A stretch of 51,941 bases of DNA from CAZSHX01 sp964606895 (lineage in GTDB: Bacteria; Bacteroidota; Ignavibacteria; Kapaibacteriales; UBA2268), in contig CAZSHX010000030.1 in the NCBI GenBank assembly GCA_964606895.1, positions 1 through 51,941 on the forward strand, in the 5' to 3' direction. Position numbers and translations under genes: made by a program. Positions 9,061 to 17,459 of this stretch are shown here, in pieces (position 1 is the first letter of the stretch; each line of letters starts with the position of its first letter). Under the pieces are notes generated by a model. It was not told where the DNA came from and ran no database searches. It saw only the letters and a list, made by a program, of their open reading frames with translations.

Positions 9061-9285
9061 ATGGATTTAAAAATGAGAACTAATGAATTGATTAAAGAAA
9101 TAAATATGTTGCCTCTAAGAAAAAGAATTTATGTTGTAGAAAAAATAATTCATTCTTTGAAAGCAAAAAAAGAAACATCTGTTATGAGAGATTCAGCAGA
9201 TTTGCTATATTCCGATTATTCAAACGATGGAGAATTAACTGCCTTTACTTCAATAGATTGCGAAGATTTTTATGAAACAAGGTGA
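9061..9285 (+). CDS. MazE-like type II antitoxin (orphaned)
   Basis: A 74-residue protein (71 from a second ATG at 9073: the codons read MDLKMRTNEL). It looks like the short antitoxins encoded just upstream of MazF/PemK toxins in Bacteroidota and cyanobacteria: a helical N-terminal half, a linker rich in K/E, and an acidic C-terminus ending DCEDFYETR that would fill the toxin groove. The start codon of the following toxin remnant overlaps its last codons, the usual TA arrangement. The toxin is broken, so the antitoxin is probably a leftover. The identification rests on context plus the C-terminal motif. Confidence 0.65.
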   Translation: MDLKMRTNELIKEINMLPLRKRIYVVEKIIHSLKAKKETSVMRDSADLLYSDYSNDGELTAFTSIDCEDFYETR

Positions 9286-9371
9286 GATTTGGCTGATTAA
9301 TCTTGACCCAACAATTTTTTTAGAAGGACGGGGATAAATTAAAGAAGTTGATGAAAATTTAGAGATTAAAT
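9272..9371 (+). pseudogene. mazF/pemK toxin remnant with internal deletion
   Basis: The ATG at 9272 overlaps the antitoxin end and opens with MKQGEIWLINLDPT, the conserved N-terminus of MazF-type mRNA interferases (normally followed by IGAEIKKTRP). The frame then reads a few unrelated residues and stops at 9335-9337. Past the stop, the same frame reads IKEVDENLEIK, which resembles the last helix of MazF. The simplest reading is an internal deletion that fused the two ends and left about 30 of about 110 codons. No functional toxin is expected. Confidence 0.7.
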
Positions 9372-10484
9372 ATGAAAAAATTTGTATTAATATTTTTGAT
9401 TTTATCAAATGTAGTTTTTGCTAATGAAAACTTGCAAAGTAAATACTACCTTCATTCAATCGTAGAGCAAAATTTGAATGATAACTCAAAGAAAGCCATA
9501 AGCCATTGGATTGATTTTCTTTATGAATCGAATGATAGTTTAAGAGCTTCATATTGGGATAAAACTGAAAGAGTAGAATTAAAAGAGGACTATTGTCTTT
9601 TTGATAAGCTTTTAATGCAAATGCCAAGAGAAACCCTTCTCCAATATTTTCCGCCATTTATATTATCAGTCGAGAAAATTGGTAATGACTTCTTTTTAAA
9701 AACTGTATTTGCTCAAAAGGAAGTAGTTCTTAATGATACTTCCGCAAACAACCAGAATCCGGTTGCAATTATTGACGTAATAGTTTCAAATCAAGATGGA
9801 AAATTCTATTTAAAAAATAGTCTTAATTACCTGACACTCAATTATAAAAAATCAAAAATTGGAAATATTGAGTATATTATTCATCCACTACTTACAGCAG
9901 ATGAAAAATCTTGTAAGAAAGCAAATGAATTTTGTGATTCTCTTTATAAGATTTGGACTGGACATAAGCTACAAGAAAATATTAAGTATTTTGTTACACC
10001 ATCAGCAGAATCACTTTCCAAATTACTTGGTTTTGACTTTGCTTATTTTGGCTATACATTCGGTTATACATCAATAAATGCTAAATATATATTCTCAGGT
10101 ACAGGCAACTTTAATTACAGACACGAACTTGCTCATTTGGTTATTGGTGATGTAAAGAACAAGCTTTTAAGTGAAGGCTTGGCTACATATTACGGAGGAA
10201 GTAACGACATAGTATTCAATGAACTTGTTAAAGACTTTATAAAAGAAAATTATCCACTGAAAGAAGATCACTTGAAAACCATCTTGCAAAATTCCAACAG
10301 TAAAAGTTTTTATGTTCTTGGAGCAATTCTTGTAAATCAAGTAATAAAGAAATCCGGCTTAGATACTCTAAAGAAATTGGCTGAAATGAATGTCAATGAT
10401 GAAAAAATGATTTCTGAAATTTGTAAAGTTCTGGAAATAAAAAATGAAAATTTACTTAATTATATTAATGAAATTAGAAATTGA
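9372..10484 (+). CDS. Secreted HExxH zinc peptidase-like protein
   Basis: A 370-residue protein with a signal peptide (MKKFVLIFLILSNVVFA). It contains H251-E252-L-A-H255, a gluzincin-type zinc site, and a downstream ELLSEGLATYY-like segment (KLLSEGLATYY, Glu268) that would supply the third ligand, as in peptidase MA-like families. The N-terminal 200 residues are not recognised. The next gene begins 9 nt later, so the two probably form an operon. The same zinc site arrangement appears in the 1064-residue fusion protein at 13654-16848. The substrate is unknown. Confidence 0.75.
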   Translation: MKKFVLIFLILSNVVFANENLQSKYYLHSIVEQNLNDNSKKAISHWIDFLYESNDSLRASYWDKTERVELKEDYCLFDKLLMQMPRETLLQYFPPFILSVEKIGNDFFLKTVFAQKEVVLNDTSANNQNPVAIIDVIVSNQDGKFYLKNSLNYLTLNYKKSKIGNIEYIIHPLLTADEKSCKKANEFCDSLYKIWTGHKLQENIKYFVTPSAESLSKLLGFDFAYFGYTFGYTSINAKYIFSGTGNFNYRHELAHLVIGDVKNKLLSEGLATYYGGSNDIVFNELVKDFIKENYPLKEDHLKTILQNSNSKSFYVLGAILVNQVIKKSGLDTLKKLAEMNVNDEKMISEICKVLEIKNENLLNYINEIRN

Positions 10485-10493
10485 AAGTATGAA

Positions 10494-11786
10494 ATGAGAA
10501 AACCTGTTTTGCTATTAATCTTTATTATAACTTTTAATGTTTTTGCTTCAGAGGAAATGAAATTCTATTTTCAAAATCTTCATAGGATAACCAAATCGGC
10601 AAATCCGACTCCTTTGTATTTGTTAACTTTTGATACTTTGCTATTGAAAAATAAATCTAATGGAAGTCCTGAAAAACTCTTCAAGATTAAATTTCCGGAT
10701 ATGTACAATTCCAAAGATACTACCTACTTTAAGGAGTATTTTACAGGTTGGGTAAATCCTCTTTTTGATAGGTCAATAATGTTTTTAGTTGGAAATTATA
10801 AATCGGACACAACCTATATTTGGGCAGATTTGAATTGCAATCTGGATTTTACCGACGATAATGCCTTTTTTGCAATAACGAAGGAAATTCCTGAAATTTT
10901 TGTTTCATTAAAAAATTCTAATAATCCTGAAGGAAAATTTTTATATAAATTTGAAAAACAACACTTTGAGGATTCAGTACTTAAGAATAGAGCAAAGGAA
11001 CATTTTTATAAAAACGATAAAAAGAAGGGAATAATAACTACTGATATTGATTATTGGTTTGCAAATACAAGATTAAATGTACTATCTTGCGATACCATAA
11101 TTGATGGGAAAAAGATACAAATAGGTCTCATGGATTGGAATTGCAATGGTTTATTTAATGATGTAGATACAGTTTCCAAAGATAATTTTCTTTCCGATAG
11201 AATATTAATCGGCGATTACGGTAGCGAATTAATTTCATCTAAACCTTCTGCCGGGGCGGTGATTTTATTACCGGAAACATTAATTCCAATAAACGGGAAA
11301 ATCTATAAACTTTTAGAAATTGAACCAGCAGGAAAATATTTAAGGATAAAACAAATCGACACTTCTTATCAAATTTTAAAAGTCGGTGATTCACTTCCAG
11401 ATTTGGAATACAAATTTGTAAATGGCGAAAAATCAAGTTTAAGGAAACAATTTGTTAAAGGAAAATATAACTTAATTGATTTTTGGGGATTTTGGTGTAA
11501 AGGCTGTATTCATGCAATTCCTAAATTGAAGGAATTAGATTCGGTATATTCTGACAAATTGAATATTATTGGTTTGCATGATTATAAGAGTAGTAAACAA
11601 ACTGCAAGAAAAACTATTGAAAAATATGAATTAAAATGGTCTTTAGGGTATTTAACACCCGAAATTGAGAAAAAATTGCTATCATCCGGCGGGTTTCCTT
11701 ATTATGTTCTGGTTGATGGAGATGGGAAAATAGACAAATTCAATATAAATTTGAAAGAACTTGAAGAGTTATTAAAAAAAGAATGA
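10494..11786 (+). CDS. Secreted TlpA-like thioredoxin-fold protein
   Basis: A 430-residue protein with an N-terminal signal peptide (residues 1-18, ending FNVFAS). The last about 140 residues form a TlpA/ResA-type redoxin domain: VGDSLPDL opening, DFWGFWCKGC with active-site Cys335 and Cys338, and GFPYYVLVDGDGKI carrying the cis-Pro region. The first about 290 residues contain two D-x-N-C-N-x-D/N turns (DLNCNLDFTDDNAF, DWNCNGLFNDVD) that look like calcium-loop or repeat motifs. It likely acts in the periplasm as a thiol-disulfide oxidoreductase. It is co-transcribed with the zinc peptidase-like gene upstream. Confidence 0.85.
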   Translation: MRKPVLLLIFIITFNVFASEEMKFYFQNLHRITKSANPTPLYLLTFDTLLLKNKSNGSPEKLFKIKFPDMYNSKDTTYFKEYFTGWVNPLFDRSIMFLVGNYKSDTTYIWADLNCNLDFTDDNAFFAITKEIPEIFVSLKNSNNPEGKFLYKFEKQHFEDSVLKNRAKEHFYKNDKKKGIITTDIDYWFANTRLNVLSCDTIIDGKKIQIGLMDWNCNGLFNDVDTVSKDNFLSDRILIGDYGSELISSKPSAGAVILLPETLIPINGKIYKLLEIEPAGKYLRIKQIDTSYQILKVGDSLPDLEYKFVNGEKSSLRKQFVKGKYNLIDFWGFWCKGCIHAIPKLKELDSVYSDKLNIIGLHDYKSSKQTARKTIEKYELKWSLGYLTPEIEKKLLSSGGFPYYVLVDGDGKIDKFNINLKELEELLKKE

Positions 11787-11818
11787 AAATGTATTTTTTC
11801 CCAACATAGCTTTAAGAA

Positions 11819-11899
11819 AAGATTGATGTTTCGGGTTTGCCATCGGGAGTGTATTTTGTGTGGGTTGGGGAAAGAGTTATGAAATTTGTTAAAATGTAA
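11819..11899 (+). pseudogene. Orphan T9SS sorting-domain fragment
   Basis: This frame reads KIDVSGLPSGVYFVWVGERV then MKFVKM and a TAA, matching the final strands of the T9SS tails at 4440-4531 and 30305-30385. No upstream body of a gene is present in frame. It is the last about 26 codons of a lost secreted-protein gene. Confidence 0.75.
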
Positions 11900-11963
11900 A
11901 ATAAATAATATTATTCTACGTTGCGAAAATTTTGATTTCAAATGATTTTATTGAAAGTATAAA

Positions 11964-12059
11964 ATGCAGGAGGTTTTTAGAGAGGAAGGATTTGTGTTTT
12001 TCTTTTATGCAAATGAAGGAAACGAGCCAATGCATATTCATCTACGTAAGATGGTATAA
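11964..12059 (+). pseudogene. Truncated DUF4160 gene (TA-like partner)
   Basis: A 31-codon frame that includes EEGFVFFFYANEGNEPMHIH, the signature start of DUF4160 proteins (normally about 80 residues, continuing with an AKFWLE-like segment). Here it stops right after HLRKMV. Its stop overlaps the ATG of the DUF2442 gene by one base (TAATG), the usual paired arrangement. It was probably truncated by a deletion. Confidence 0.7.
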
Positions 12060-12304
12060 TGTATTTGGATATTAAATATGAAACTCAGGCAGAACAAGTT
12101 TATATTGAAAATAGATATATTTGTCTTAAATTGAAGGACGACGCTGAATTTAGATTTCCTGCATCGAATAATAAAAAATTATCAAAAGCAAAAGACAAAC
12201 AGTTGTCAAATGTTGAATTAATATGCGACGGAACAGGGCTTCATTGGGAAGAACTCGATGAAGATTTATCTATCAGCGGCATATTAGATGGTAAATTTGG
12301 TTGA
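12059..12304 (+). CDS. DUF2442 protein, putative antitoxin of DUF4160 pair
   Basis: An 81-residue protein ending in GLHWEELDEDLSISGILDG, the hallmark of DUF2442 (H-W-x-x-L-D-E-D-[IL]-S). DUF2442 genes are typically adjacent to DUF4160 genes and the pair is considered a candidate toxin-antitoxin module. Here the DUF4160 partner is truncated to 31 codons. This frame itself looks intact, though the DNA-binding part cannot be judged. Confidence 0.75.
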   Translation: MYLDIKYETQAEQVYIENRYICLKLKDDAEFRFPASNNKKLSKAKDKQLSNVELICDGTGLHWEELDEDLSISGILDGKFG

Positions 12305-12335
12305 TAATTAGTTGTGGGGTTACCTCTCCAATATA

Positions 12336-12382
12336 ATTTTTGATGTTCCGGGTTTGTTGTCGGGAATGTAATTTGTAAAGAT
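12336..12382 (+). pseudogene. Second, more decayed T9SS tail fragment
   Basis: The frame reads IFDVPGLLSGM, a stop, then FVKIK. This matches the DVSxLxSGVYFV...FVKI pattern of T9SS tails with a stop and a short deletion. It is very short, so it is offered only because a clearer fragment lies 440 bp upstream. Confidence 0.45.
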
Positions 12383-12469
12383 TAAATCTGGACAATCAAT
12401 TGAAACAAAGCCTTTCGTTATTATTCGTAAGTTATTAGTATGATAATTTTGATTAATAGGAATGATTTC

Positions 12470-12676
12470 ATGCAAACACAAATCGCAATCGGATACAAAC
12501 AGATTCTTAATCTGGCGTTTCTTCTTCCTAAAGAGGAAAAGAAAAAAATAATTATTGATTTGCAAAAATAAATTGAGCCAGAAAAGGAAAGAGTATTTGG
12601 CAAATATAACGGACAAGTATGGATGTCTTATGATTTTAACGAGCCTTTGGAAGATTTTAAAGAGTATATGCCATGA
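12470..12676 (+). pseudogene. DUF2281-type antitoxin with internal stop
   Basis: The frame from the ATG at 12470 has a TAA at codon 34 (12569-12571). It then continues in the same frame to a C-terminus reading VWMSYDFNEPLEDFKEYMP, the characteristic tail of DUF2281 antitoxins (usually MSDDFDEPLEDFKEYM). The N-terminal half contains LPKEEKKKI, also typical. No partner PIN-domain toxin follows. It is inactivated by one stop codon unless that codon is a sequencing error. Confidence 0.7.
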
Positions 12677-12706
12677 ACATTAAAAATTTTCAGGAGTGAC
12701 TTAAAA

Positions 12707-12721
12707 GTAGGGGCGAACGGC
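12707..12721. repeat. GTAGGGGCGAACGG half-repeat
   Basis: This is similar to one arm of the palindromic repeat at 8946-8976 (GGGCGAATGG). No second arm is visible here. Confidence 0.4.
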
Positions 12722-12814
12722 AAAAAAATAGATATTTCGAGTCAGGTTCAAGTAGGAGAAATTGTTAATTGAATAAGAAATTTATTTCTCCCTGTTATAA
12801 AAATTTCTTCTTAT

Positions 12815-12884
12815 CCCTCTTCAACTCTTCAACAACTAAGCAACTAAGCAACTAAACGACTAAACAACTAAACATCTAAACATT
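12815..12884. repeat. Dispersed CT-rich repeat, copy 2, with (CAACTAAG)-like units
   Basis: CTCTTCAACTCTTCA is followed by tandem 8-9 nt units of the type CAACTAAG and CATCTAAAC running up to the start codon at 12886. It resembles 4587-4650. Any ribosome-binding site of the next gene would have to lie inside it, and none is visible. Confidence 0.55.
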
Positions 12885-12885
12885 T

Positions 12886-13617
12886 ATGAAACATCCATTC
12901 AAAGAATCATACAGAATTCGTTCCTACGAATCGGATTTGAACGATAACGTAAAAGTAAGTTCAATTTTCAATTATATGCAGGAAAGTGCCTCGCTCAATG
13001 CCGAACAATTGCATTTCGGATATGACGATATGGTAAGTCAGGGGCTTTTCTGGGTGCTGTCGCGTGCTAAAATCGTGATGTTCAAATATCTTAAAACCTG
13101 GGATGAACTAATTGTAGAGACTTGGCCCAAAAACATCAACAAACTTTTTGCTAATCGTGATTTCAGATTTTATGATAATTACGGAAATATTATAGGTGCG
13201 GCAACAACGGCTTGGCTAATGGTCAACCGCAGTAATTCCAGACCTGTCAAACCTGATTTGCACCTTAATAATGTTCATAAGTACGAGGTCGAACCCGGGA
13301 TTGACGAATTTCTTGATAAAATCGAGGAACCCGAAGAACTCAAGTTCTCGAGAAAATACGAAATGTCGTATAAAGATATTGACATAAACAAGCACACGAA
13401 CAATGCACGTTACGTTTAGTATCTGCTCGATTGCTTCGAAAACAAACTAACCGCCGGTGGAAAAATATCTTCTCTTCAGATAAACTTTCTCAGTCAGACA
13501 AAATCAGGTGACGAACTTAATCTGTTTCTTGGAGCAAAGAACGACTCAATAGATTACATCACAGCTAAAACCAGAAACAATGTACCAGTTTTCAATTCAA
13601 TTGTTGAATGGGTTTAG
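12886..13617 (+). pseudogene. Acyl-ACP thioesterase interrupted by an in-frame TAG
   Basis: The frame encodes a FatA/FatB-type acyl-ACP thioesterase of about 243 codons: an N-terminal hotdog domain (FKESYRIRSYESDLNDNVKVSS) and a second domain with the conserved DINKHTNNARYV segment. Codon 178 (13417-13419) is TAG exactly where the family has a charged or polar residue before YLLD. Translation continues uninterrupted in the same frame to a TAG at 13615-13617, with good family-like sequence (YLLDCFENKLTAGGKIS). Either the gene is newly inactivated by one substitution, the TAG is read through, or there is a base error. The enzyme would release free fatty acid from ACP. Confidence 0.8.
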
Positions 13618-13653
13618 GAAATAGATATTACTTGGTATATGTTAAATAAACCT

Positions 13654-16600
13654 CTAAAAATCAAATCCCAAAGAAACCAAATACCATGGCGGAGTCCAGC
13701 CATAATACATATTCGACCATGATACATCAAGTTTCAGAGGCAATCCGAGTAAATATCCCCGCAAACCAATACCTGTGCTCATCAATAGATTTTTGGGCTC
13801 GGTTTTAAGAAATGGTTTGACCTTTGTGTTGTATTCTTCTTCCGAAATACCCTGCTGATTTGAATTATAGAGATATTTTATGTAGCTGGAATAATCATTC
13901 TTTTCTGCACTTACTGCTCCTGATTGGAAGTTTTTAAACGCTCCGTCCCAGGCTCCTCCAACATCCATAAACAAACTGCCCATAAGTCCCTGAATGAAAC
14001 CTGAAGACCTTCCGGCAAGCAGACCTATGAGAATTGGAAATCTAAGCTCAAGATTTGTAACAAAGAATCTTGTCCCTTGAATTTCGTTAACTCTCCAGCC
14101 TCTTAGAGGCATTTCGAAATTCATAAAAGCAAAATCTTCGGGTTTGTCAAAAGGTAGATTGTCATATTTGAATTGACGGTTAATCCAGTTCTCGGTTCCG
14201 CCGAGGAAAAACCCCCTGGGGTCAGGACCGAAACTGCCTCCGCCGCTAACTCTTGTTGCAAAATTAATATATTCAGATATTGGCAGATAATACCTGAAAT
14301 CTCCGTTAAGAGTGATAAATCCAATATTGGAAGCAGTAATTTTCGGTGTGCCTGTGAAACCTATAAAGTATCTTATTCCTTTTATCGGAGCCATAAAACC
14401 ATACAAAACATCATCATGGACATAGCGGGCAGAAGGAATAAATAACATTCTCGTAACAGACGGATCCTCTGCATTTGTTAAGTTATCCCTCGAAAGATTC
14501 CACCAATTCAGATTAAATTCAAGTCTGTTGAACAAATCAAAGGGATAAAATGCGGCTACAGAAGCACCGTAATTTCTTACTCTTAGAATATCTCCTGCTC
14601 GGTTTTGATACATCAAAGAATTATGGAAAATTGAGAAACTATAATCAATAATTTTTGGAAGGTAGTTGTAAGTAACCATTATGCTACTGTTCCTCAAATC
14701 GGACAAGAGACTTAACTGAAGGTATATCTGATGGTTACCGAGCACATCGCTGAACAGCACCTGTGCCATATTCTGATAGCCGTAAAGTGTGCTGAAAGTA
14801 GGATTTCCCATCACAACATCGGGTGAAAAGCGTATTTTGTATTCTTTTTCAACAAAAGTCGTGTCATTAACCTGCCCTGAACTTAATCCAGAATCTTCAT
14901 TTTTTTGTTTTTCCAAAGCCTCGATATTCGGCTTTACTACTTCCGAGCGGGAGAATTCCAAGTCATAATTGCCATAACCTTTTAAAACTGCAGGCTTTGA
15001 TGTATCGGGTAAATCTTTCATTTTCTCAATATTCTGAGCGATTTTTTTCTTTTCGAGCAACGAATTTCTGAACTTAGAATTTGGCAGAGTGTCAATTCCT
15101 AAGTTTTGGGTTAAAGGATTTCTGATTAAAAATATATCATATTTTCCATTAGATTGAGTGCAGAATAGAAGTTCATTTCCCGATGGTGATAATGATAATT
15201 GAGTTATTCCTGTTAATGAATTTGTTTTGGGTTTGGTACTGCCGTCTTTGAGGTTTGTTTCATAAATATTGCCGATACCGTTTTTATCTGAAACAAAAAG
15301 CAATTTGTTCTCATCAGGAGAAATTGCGAGTGAAGTCTTTTCATATTCCGAATCAAAGGTTATTCTAGTAATTTTCTTTGAATCAATATTCATCGAATAA
15401 ATATCCGTACTTTCATAATTATAGTTCCAGATTCTGAAATCTGAACTTAGTTTGGAATCGTCTATATTCTCGCCTCTATCGGAGATGAAATAAAGCTTTT
15501 TGGAATCCTTGGACCAAACGGGAAAGAAATCGGAAAATGCGTCGCTTGTAAGATTTGTAAGCTTTTTAGATTTCATATTATACATAAAAATATCGCTTTG
15601 ACCGATTGAGGAACCTATAAATGCAAGTTTTTCACCATCAGGAGACCAAGTTACGGAAGTGATTGACCTCAGACCGAAAAACAGTTTGTCATAATCTCCA
15701 TCTTTAACATCAACAATAAATATAGCATCTTCGCCACCTGATTTTGCAGATACCACAAGCTTTTTGCCTGTCGGGTCCCACGATATACCCGGAGTAAGAA
15801 TATTTAGCTGTTCGAAATCTCTTTTTCTGAAGCTGTTGACAAGTCTTTCGGGGTCATCCTTTTTATTCAGATCCATTGTATAAATTCCGAAAGTACCGTC
15901 GCGGTCGGAGATAAATGCCATCTTGTCGCCATTCGGAGAAATTGATGGGGATGAATTGTAAAAACCGTTGTCTTTTTTATGATTTGTTATTCTGGTTGCA
16001 TAATCTTCGGGGTCTTTATACTTTTCTATATCGGGCCAATAATACTTCTTCATGTCCTTTTTCCATTGCTCGGAAAAATCGTCCATAGAAAGATTGAAAG
16101 AGCTTTTGAAAGCTTTTTCGGCAGTTCCTGTAACGCGTAATCTGTTCAAAAGATCTCCGACTTTTTGTTCGCCGTATTTATCGGCAACATACCAGTAAAA
16201 AGCCTGCCCGCCGCGATAGGCATAGTAATTATCAAGGCTCTTCAAATCAGTCAAGCTTTCGCTTAGTGAAACATCCCTCATGAACATGTCGGTTTGGGTG
16301 TTCAATCCTCCAAGACTTGAATATTCCGCTAAACCTTCACTCATCCACATTGGAATATCCATAGTATTACCTGTGGAAACAGCAGTTTGAAAAGTACCGC
16401 CATAAAACATATCATTCATAACAGCATGAATAAGCTCATGGTGAATAACATGGCGGAACTGAGAAATATTCCCCATGTACGGCAAAACAACCCTGTTTTT
16501 ATAAAGCTCGGTAACACCGCCGACACCTTCGGGAAGATAGGAACCGATAACATTGGTTTGCTGGAACTCATTATGTGTGTTATAGACAATAATTGAAACC

Positions 16601-16848
16601 CTTGAATTCATAACATAATTCAAAGTATTTTCAATTTTTTTCAAAGCATCTTCAGCTTTTAGGGCTGTGAAAACTGCAAGATTGTATGTTGAATCATAAT
16701 AATAAATATCAAAATGCTTTGACTGAATATACTTCCAGTCAAAATCCTGATATTGAACTTTATTTTTTCCGAACTGACCAAACAGATTCAAACATGGTAA
16801 AAACAATACTAAAATGTATATCGAATATTTTCTTAATTGTACTGACAT
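13654..16848 (-). CDS. Peptidase MA-like / PD40 propeller / outer-membrane barrel fusion
   Basis: A 1064-residue protein with a signal peptide (about 1-24, ending LNLFGQ). Residues 30-250 form a gluzincin-like domain with H137-E138-L-I-H141 and a downstream MSEGLAEY (Glu171). Residues about 290-580 contain at least six TolB/PD40-type blades (ISPNGDKMAFISDRDG, WSPDGEKLAFIGS, WSKDSKKLYFISDRG, SPDENKLLFVSDKNG). After a Lys-rich linker, residues about 670-1064 resemble a BamA/D15-type surface antigen barrel, ending in aromatic SLGFDF as outer-membrane barrels do. The likely location is the outer membrane with the propeller and peptidase domains in the periplasm. It is separated by 180 bp from the dehydratase gene upstream and is probably its own unit. 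Confidence 0.85.
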   Translation of the reverse strand: MSVQLRKYSIYILVLFLPCLNLFGQFGKNKVQYQDFDWKYIQSKHFDIYYYDSTYNLAVFTALKAEDALKKIENTLNYVMNSRVSIIVYNTHNEFQQTNVIGSYLPEGVGGVTELYKNRVVLPYMGNISQFRHVIHHELIHAVMNDMFYGGTFQTAVSTGNTMDIPMWMSEGLAEYSSLGGLNTQTDMFMRDVSLSESLTDLKSLDNYYAYRGGQAFYWYVADKYGEQKVGDLLNRLRVTGTAEKAFKSSFNLSMDDFSEQWKKDMKKYYWPDIEKYKDPEDYATRITNHKKDNGFYNSSPSISPNGDKMAFISDRDGTFGIYTMDLNKKDDPERLVNSFRKRDFEQLNILTPGISWDPTGKKLVVSAKSGGEDAIFIVDVKDGDYDKLFFGLRSITSVTWSPDGEKLAFIGSSIGQSDIFMYNMKSKKLTNLTSDAFSDFFPVWSKDSKKLYFISDRGENIDDSKLSSDFRIWNYNYESTDIYSMNIDSKKITRITFDSEYEKTSLAISPDENKLLFVSDKNGIGNIYETNLKDGSTKPKTNSLTGITQLSLSPSGNELLFCTQSNGKYDIFLIRNPLTQNLGIDTLPNSKFRNSLLEKKKIAQNIEKMKDLPDTSKPAVLKGYGNYDLEFSRSEVVKPNIEALEKQKNEDSGLSSGQVNDTTFVEKEYKIRFSPDVVMGNPTFSTLYGYQNMAQVLFSDVLGNHQIYLQLSLLSDLRNSSIMVTYNYLPKIIDYSFSIFHNSLMYQNRAGDILRVRNYGASVAAFYPFDLFNRLEFNLNWWNLSRDNLTNAEDPSVTRMLFIPSARYVHDDVLYGFMAPIKGIRYFIGFTGTPKITASNIGFITLNGDFRYYLPISEYINFATRVSGGGSFGPDPRGFFLGGTENWINRQFKYDNLPFDKPEDFAFMNFEMPLRGWRVNEIQGTRFFVTNLELRFPILIGLLAGRSSGFIQGLMGSLFMDVGGAWDGAFKNFQSGAVSAEKNDYSSYIKYLYNSNQQGISEEEYNTKVKPFLKTEPKNLLMSTGIGLRGYLLGLPLKLDVSWSNMYYGWTPPWYLVSLGFDF

Positions 16849-17028
16849 AATGAACGATTTAGTTATTGATAATTAATAATTGAAGAATTTGTTTATTGTT
16901 CAATTATTTTCAAATTAATACGGTAAGATTAGACGCAAAGATGATTTAATAAGTTTAAAAATAGCAAGAACAAATATGGAATGAATAAAATAATCCAAGG
17001 TGGAAAAATATTCTTGAAATAATAGAGA

Positions 17029-17424
17029 TTAGTCCGTAATGGTTAATTCTGCTTTTTGAATTTTAAAGTATGTATCGCCTCCAAAATTCATTACAGCATC
17101 TATCCAAAAGGATTTTTCGTCATTTTCTTTGATTGTAACTTTCAGGGATAGTTCGGGTGTAATGTCTGGTTTGACGGGAATCAGGAATTTGATGTTAGAA
17201 ACTGAAGATAACAAGAACTTTTCTTTCATAAATAATTCGGTCGTTTCCCTTACTATTTGAATCAGGCATACACCTGGCGTAACAGGGTTATTGGGAAAAT
17301 GCCCTGAATATATCGGATGATTTGGATTAAGCTTGATAGTAGCCGTGAATTCAGCCTTCAAACCCTCTTTGATTTCCTTTTCGGTTGATATATTCGATAT
17401 TTCAAAAAAATCATTTAGTAACAT
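17029..17424 (-). CDS. FabZ-like 3-hydroxyacyl-ACP dehydratase
   Basis: A 131-residue single hotdog domain with the FabZ/FabA-type signature GHFPNNPVTPGV containing catalytic His42. It should dehydrate 3-hydroxyacyl chains carried on the ACP of the adjacent cluster. The usual acidic partner on the long helix is replaced in context by LIQIVRET, so the second catalytic residue needs alignment. It is the last gene of the ketosynthase operon, separated from the lipoprotein gene by 124 nt that hold a palindromic repeat. Dehydratases of this size are regular members of arylpolyene clusters. Confidence 0.85.
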   Translation of the reverse strand: MLLNDFFEISNISTEKEIKEGLKAEFTATIKLNPNHPIYSGHFPNNPVTPGVCLIQIVRETTELFMKEKFLLSSVSNIKFLIPVKPDITPELSLKVTIKENDEKSFWIDAVMNFGGDTYFKIQKAELTITD

Positions 17425-17459
17425 AGTTTTGATTCTTCAATAATTCATAATTTATTGTA

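Noticed and set aside
12320..12616. 98-codon minus-strand frame
   Set aside because: Antisense to the DUF2281 remnant, low complexity (Phe/Lys/Asn), no RBS.
8900..12885. Genomic island with an integrase or transposase
   Set aside because: Despite several TA remnants, no transposase, integrase, direct repeats at borders or tRNA target is visible here.
14173..14445. 90-codon plus-strand frame inside the 1064-residue gene
   Set aside because: Shadow of the coding strand; composition and position explain it.
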